This document shows positions 7,557 through 9,729 of a stretch of 9,729 nucleotides of DNA, in pieces. This DNA is from Limisphaerales bacterium. GTDB lineage: Bacteria; Verrucomicrobiota; Verrucomicrobiae; Limisphaerales; UBA11358. The position numbers and the translations under genes are program-made. Under the pieces are notes generated by a model. The model saw only the letters and a list, made by a program, of their open reading frames with translations. It had not been told where the DNA came from and made no database searches. The stretch is from assembly GCA_003152145.1 (NCBI GenBank), contig PLZL01000206.1, positions 1 to 9,729 of the forward strand, given 5' to 3'. The first letter of the stretch is position 1; each line of letters begins with the position of its first letter.

Positions 7557-8315
7557 ATGCTGAAAGTTTTACTCGCACGCGCCCAACAGAAATACCGCAC
7601 CATCGGTTTCCCGAAGGAACCGCCGGTGCTGCCCGACCGTTTGCGGGGCCGTCCGCAGATTGATTCCGCGAAATGTCCGCCCAATTGCTCCGTCTGCGCC
7701 GACGTTTGCCCAACGGATGCCATCAAGATAAATGAAAAAGGCGTGCAGCTCGACCTTGGCCGCTGCCTGTTTTGTCCTGAATGCGAGCGCGCCTGTCCCG
7801 AAGGCGCAATCCGTTTCACGCCGGAACATCGCCTTGCCGCTTCAAACCGCGGCGCGCTGCTTCTCGGCGAAAAGGAATTTCAACTGGCGAAGGCGCTGGA
7901 TGAAACGACGCGCAGGATTTTTGGCCGCTCGCTCAAGCTGCGCCAGGTGAGCGCCGGCGGCTGCAACGGTTGCGAGGCCGACGTGAACGTGCTGAACACC
8001 GTGGTGTTCGACTTGGGCCGGTTCGGCATTCAATTTGTCGCGTCGCCGCGCCACGCCGACGGACTGCTCATCACCGGGCCGGTGACGCAAAACATGGACT
8101 CGGCCCTGCGCAAAACCTACGAAGCCGTGCCGTCGCCGAAGCTGGTGATTGCCGTGGGTGCGTGCGCGATTTCCGGCGGGCCTTATCTCGGCCACGCCGA
8201 ACAAAGGAACGGAGCGGACAACATCGTGCCGGTGGACATTTACATTCCCGGCTGTCCGCCGCATCCCATCACCATTCTGGACGGACTGTTAAGATTGCTG
8301 GGCCGCATCGAATAG
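7557..8315 (+). CDS. hyfI: Ferredoxin-HyfI fusion: 2x[4Fe-4S] domain plus NuoB-like small subunit of an Ehr complex
   Basis: A 252-residue soluble electron-transfer subunit. Residues 35-90 form a two-cluster ferredoxin domain like HyfH/HycF. The first site has C40, C44, C47 and C51 with spacing C-x3-C-x2-C-x3-C-P, one residue longer than usual. The second is regular, C70, C73, C76 and C80 (CLFCPECERACP). Residues about 125-252 are the NuoB/HycG-type small subunit with CNGC (C136, C139), GACA (C203) and PGCPP (C233), the full set for the proximal [4Fe-4S] cluster. In most hyf operons these are two genes, so this is a fusion. Electrons likely enter or leave through the ferredoxin clusters and reach HyfG through the proximal cluster. 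The ATG at 7557 is chosen because homologues begin near MLKVLL. The open frame continues back to GTG 7470, but only through the repeat hairpin. No Shine-Dalgarno is evident. It is the last gene of the operon. Confidence 0.9.
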   Translation: MLKVLLARAQQKYRTIGFPKEPPVLPDRLRGRPQIDSAKCPPNCSVCADVCPTDAIKINEKGVQLDLGRCLFCPECERACPEGAIRFTPEHRLAASNRGALLLGEKEFQLAKALDETTRRIFGRSLKLRQVSAGGCNGCEADVNVLNTVVFDLGRFGIQFVASPRHADGLLITGPVTQNMDSALRKTYEAVPSPKLVIAVGACAISGGPYLGHAEQRNGADNIVPVDIYIPGCPPHPITILDGLLRLLGRIE

Positions 8316-8317
8316 GT

Positions 8318-8345
8318 TGGGTCAACACCCATTGCCGCAAGGCGA
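8318..8345 (+). other. Two small hairpins just after the operon stop codon
   Basis: Three bases after the hyfI stop, TGGGT (8318-8322) and ACCCA (8327-8331) can form a 5-bp stem with a CAAC loop. It is followed at once by GCC-GCAA-GGC (8334-8343), a short stem with a GCAA tetraloop that can extend by two pairs (T-A and G-T). No T-run follows, so this is not a classical intrinsic terminator. It might end or protect the operon transcript. The rest of 8346-8455 shows no convincing gene or known RNA family. Confidence 0.25.
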
Positions 8346-8440
8346 AGAAAACGGAAGCCAAACCGGCGGGGTGGGAGTCCCTCAAGCCCAAATCCAGCGA
8401 CGCCACGTAAGCCAATTGAAAGTCCGCCAAGTCAAGACCA

Positions 8441-8463
8441 GTCTTTGTTTAATTACTAAAGAC
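8441..8463. terminator. Weak hairpin between convergent genes, possible terminator
   Basis: GTCTTT (8441-8446) and AAAGAC (8458-8463) are perfect inverted copies around an 11-bp AT-rich loop. It overlaps the stop codon of the minus-strand PEP-CTERM gene and lies about 125 bp after the plus-strand operon. The stem is only 6 bp and no good T-run follows on either strand, so the call is tentative. Confidence 0.2.
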
Positions 8464-9091
8464 GGACCCTTTTCCGGCGATGCCAGAGGAAGCACAACCC
8501 GCCCAGGCCCAACAAACCTAAAACGCTCGGTTCGGGTATGGGTATGGCGTTTATAGCAAATTGAGCAATGCCTAAATATGGAGTTGGAGACCAACCTGAT
8601 GTGCCATTGCCGGAATGCAGAACAGCGTTATCGGCGCTCCAAGCACCACTTGAACTAGGGGGATATATGCTCTCGCTCCAATTATAAACGCCATCGGCAA
8701 GAGGTGTTCCGGAGGTGAGAATAACAAAGTAATGGGTTGTTGGCGATAGTGTGATGTTTGAAGTGGGGGTATAAGTGAAAATGTCGCCGGTTACTGGATT
8801 CAGAGAACTATCAAGAGCACCAAGGCTACTTCCGGGAAGACCTGCTCCAACTTCATCGCCTTGTCCATAAAGCATGGCTGCGAATCCACTGGGATTGCCC
8901 GAAGCGTCTGTCATCCCTAATTGAATCGAGTTGAGCATATAGCCGCTGGCATTAGTTCCCGTGTAAAATCCTGCTGCGAGCCATGAATCGCTCCCAATAG
9001 AGGGACTTCCGGTGGAGGTCGGGCTTAAGCTAGACAGGTAAGTCACGGCCCCATGTGCCCGAACAATCTGCGGAGCCAGAACGCTCACCAA
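8456..9091 (-). CDS. PEP-CTERM sorting-domain protein with irregular 5' end
   Basis: A 211-residue exported protein as read from TTG 9091. The C-terminus has the full PEP-CTERM signal: IPEPS (PEP at about 186-188), a hydrophobic helix LGLLGLGGLCFLW, and the basic tail HRRKRVRL. This signal is processed by an exosortase in bacteria that make extracellular polysaccharide. The middle is rich in Ser, Thr, Gly and aromatic residues, with no domain I recognise; it looks like an extracellular beta-rich protein. The signal peptide seems to begin further upstream than any usual start. In the same frame, 9142 to 9091 encodes REKLIFGSVIAL, continuing as VSVLAPQIVRAHG, a good secretion signal, but no ATG, GTG or TTG precedes it after the in-frame TAA at 9145-9143. 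Either a rare start codon is used or the start is mutated. The gene lies 54 bp after the IgGFc-like gene on the same strand, in AT-richer DNA than the operon. Confidence 0.7.
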   Translation of the reverse strand: MVSVLAPQIVRAHGAVTYLSSLSPTSTGSPSIGSDSWLAAGFYTGTNASGYMLNSIQLGMTDASGNPSGFAAMLYGQGDEVGAGLPGSSLGALDSSLNPVTGDIFTYTPTSNITLSPTTHYFVILTSGTPLADGVYNWSESIYPPSSSGAWSADNAVLHSGNGTSGWSPTPYLGIAQFAINAIPIPEPSVLGLLGLGGLCFLWHRRKRVRL

Positions 9092-9145
9092 AGCGATAAC
9101 ACTGCCAAAGATTAATTTTTCCCTATAGATTCCTTTGCTATTTTA

Positions 9146-9682
9146 TCATCTAAATTGTCGTTTGACCACACCGCCGAAATAGCTGTAGGCATCAAAAGGT
9201 CCGAATCCATAGACTTCAACGCCCACCGGCTGGGAACTGGTCACCGTATGTGTGCCGTTCGTCACCATGAGCTGTGCGCCATAATAACCGCTCGTTCCAA
9301 TCGGCACAAAATTAGTGGTTGCCACGAGTGAATAATCCAAGTATGTGCTGTTTGTCGCCGATTGTGCTACGATGAGATTCAAATAGTTCTCATCAAAATC
9401 TCCGGTGGAGCTGGTATTGTAAAAGGGAGTAAAGACGGTATTCGTCAACAAATAGTGTCCGGTGGGTGGCAACAATATCTCGCACGGATCCCCTTCAGTA
9501 GCTATAAAAGCATCACTTGGAAAATCAAAAATAAGGTGGTCGAATTCAGTTCCATTGGCAAATTGAGCGACTTGAATGGGCTGGCTGGCCTGAAATACCG
9601 CAGGCCCGTCAATGATGATGTCATAGAACTGCCCCGCTACAAGGTTTGTGACCACCACTTCATTCGTCTTTGTCACCCCCAC
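9146..9682 (-). CDS. IgGFc-binding-like surface protein, C-terminal fragment; possible pseudogene
   Basis: 178 residues from GTG 9682 resemble the C-terminal part of bacterial IgGFc-binding domain proteins: VTNLVAGQFYDI, ASQPIQVAQFANG, GDPCEILLPPTGHY, then repeated beta-type segments ending SSQPVGVEVYGFGPFDAYSYFGG. Such proteins are secreted and usually several hundred residues long. This reading has no signal peptide and starts in the middle of the domain. The frame remains open back to 9706 (HWPGDVRSVGVTK), where an in-frame TAG at 9709-9707 closes it. So the gene is cut by a nonsense change or frameshift, or the true 5' part lies in another frame beyond the window edge; a run of five G just before the readable start could hide an indel. 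Function in the cell surface or matrix is inferred only. It is followed on the same strand by the PEP-CTERM gene. Confidence 0.55.
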   Translation of the reverse strand: MGVTKTNEVVVTNLVAGQFYDIIIDGPAVFQASQPIQVAQFANGTEFDHLIFDFPSDAFIATEGDPCEILLPPTGHYLLTNTVFTPFYNTSSTGDFDENYLNLIVAQSATNSTYLDYSLVATTNFVPIGTSGYYGAQLMVTNGTHTVTSSQPVGVEVYGFGPFDAYSYFGGVVKRQFR

Positions 9683-9729
9683 GGACCGTACATCCCCAGG
9701 CCAGTGCTATATATCCGCGCATACATAAT

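Noticed and set aside
891..8315. Functional hydrogenase-4 or formate hydrogenlyase.
   Set aside because: The large subunit lacks all four NiFe cysteines, and there is no formate dehydrogenase or maturation gene in the window.
891..8315. Respiratory complex I (nuo).
   Set aside because: The subunits have the Hyf types, the gene order is B-C-E-F-G-I, NuoC and NuoD are fused with a hydrogenase-like layout, and NuoE/F/G-type NADH module genes are missing.
8330..8440. Riboswitch-like element (c-di-GMP-I or cobalamin type) suggested by GCAA and AAGCC motifs.
   Set aside because: The motifs do not occur in the order or spacing of either family, and the stretch is downstream of both flanking genes, not in a leader.

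Overview
The window reads as chromosomal DNA of a moderately GC-rich bacterium, most likely of the PVC group (Verrucomicrobiota, Pedosphaera/Limisphaera-like). That assignment is an inference. It rests on the PEP-CTERM surface protein, the IgGFc-binding-like protein next to it, and the weak or absent Shine-Dalgarno sequences before several clear genes. No rRNA, tRNA, CRISPR array or insertion sequence was seen.

Bases 1-8315, plus strand, form one apparent operon. A sigma70-like promoter (77-105) overlaps and is followed by two head-to-tail copies of a decamer (105-124). Next comes a regulator with an excisionase/MerR-like helix-turn-helix fused to a PTS EIIA domain (154-894). It overlaps by 4 bp a six-gene set resembling hydrogenase-4/formate hydrogenlyase: hyfB (891-2879), hyfC (2883-3794), hyfE (3806-4447), hyfF (4449-5927), hyfG (5924-7447) and a fused ferredoxin-hyfI (7557-8315). 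The genes are tightly packed except for a 109-bp gap before the last one. That gap holds a hairpin made of two opposed arrays of degenerate 8-bp repeats.

The central point is that the HyfG-like large subunit has lost both CxxC pairs that hold the [NiFe] centre in group 4 hydrogenases (A211/T214 and S501/G504 stand there). The small subunit keeps the cysteines for its proximal [4Fe-4S] cluster, and two further ferredoxin clusters are fused to it. The membrane arm keeps the glutamates, lysines and histidines of proton or sodium pumping. This is the signature of an Ehr (energy-converting hydrogenase-related) complex: a membrane ion pump related to complex I and group 4 hydrogenases, with an unknown electron-accepting or donating reaction. 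There is no HyfD (third antiporter), no separate HyfA/HyfH and no NiFe maturation gene. In the inferred model, the ferredoxin module passes electrons to the HyfI cluster, the HyfG site reacts with an unknown partner, and HyfB/C/E/F move ions. The coupled EIIA regulator would tie expression to phosphotransferase status.

Bases 8316-8455 are a noncoding, convergent junction. Bases 8456-9729, minus strand, are visibly AT-richer and hold two surface-type genes: a PEP-CTERM protein whose signal peptide lacks an ordinary start codon, and an IgGFc-binding-like fragment with an in-frame stop just before it. Both look partly decayed, or misread at their 5' ends.
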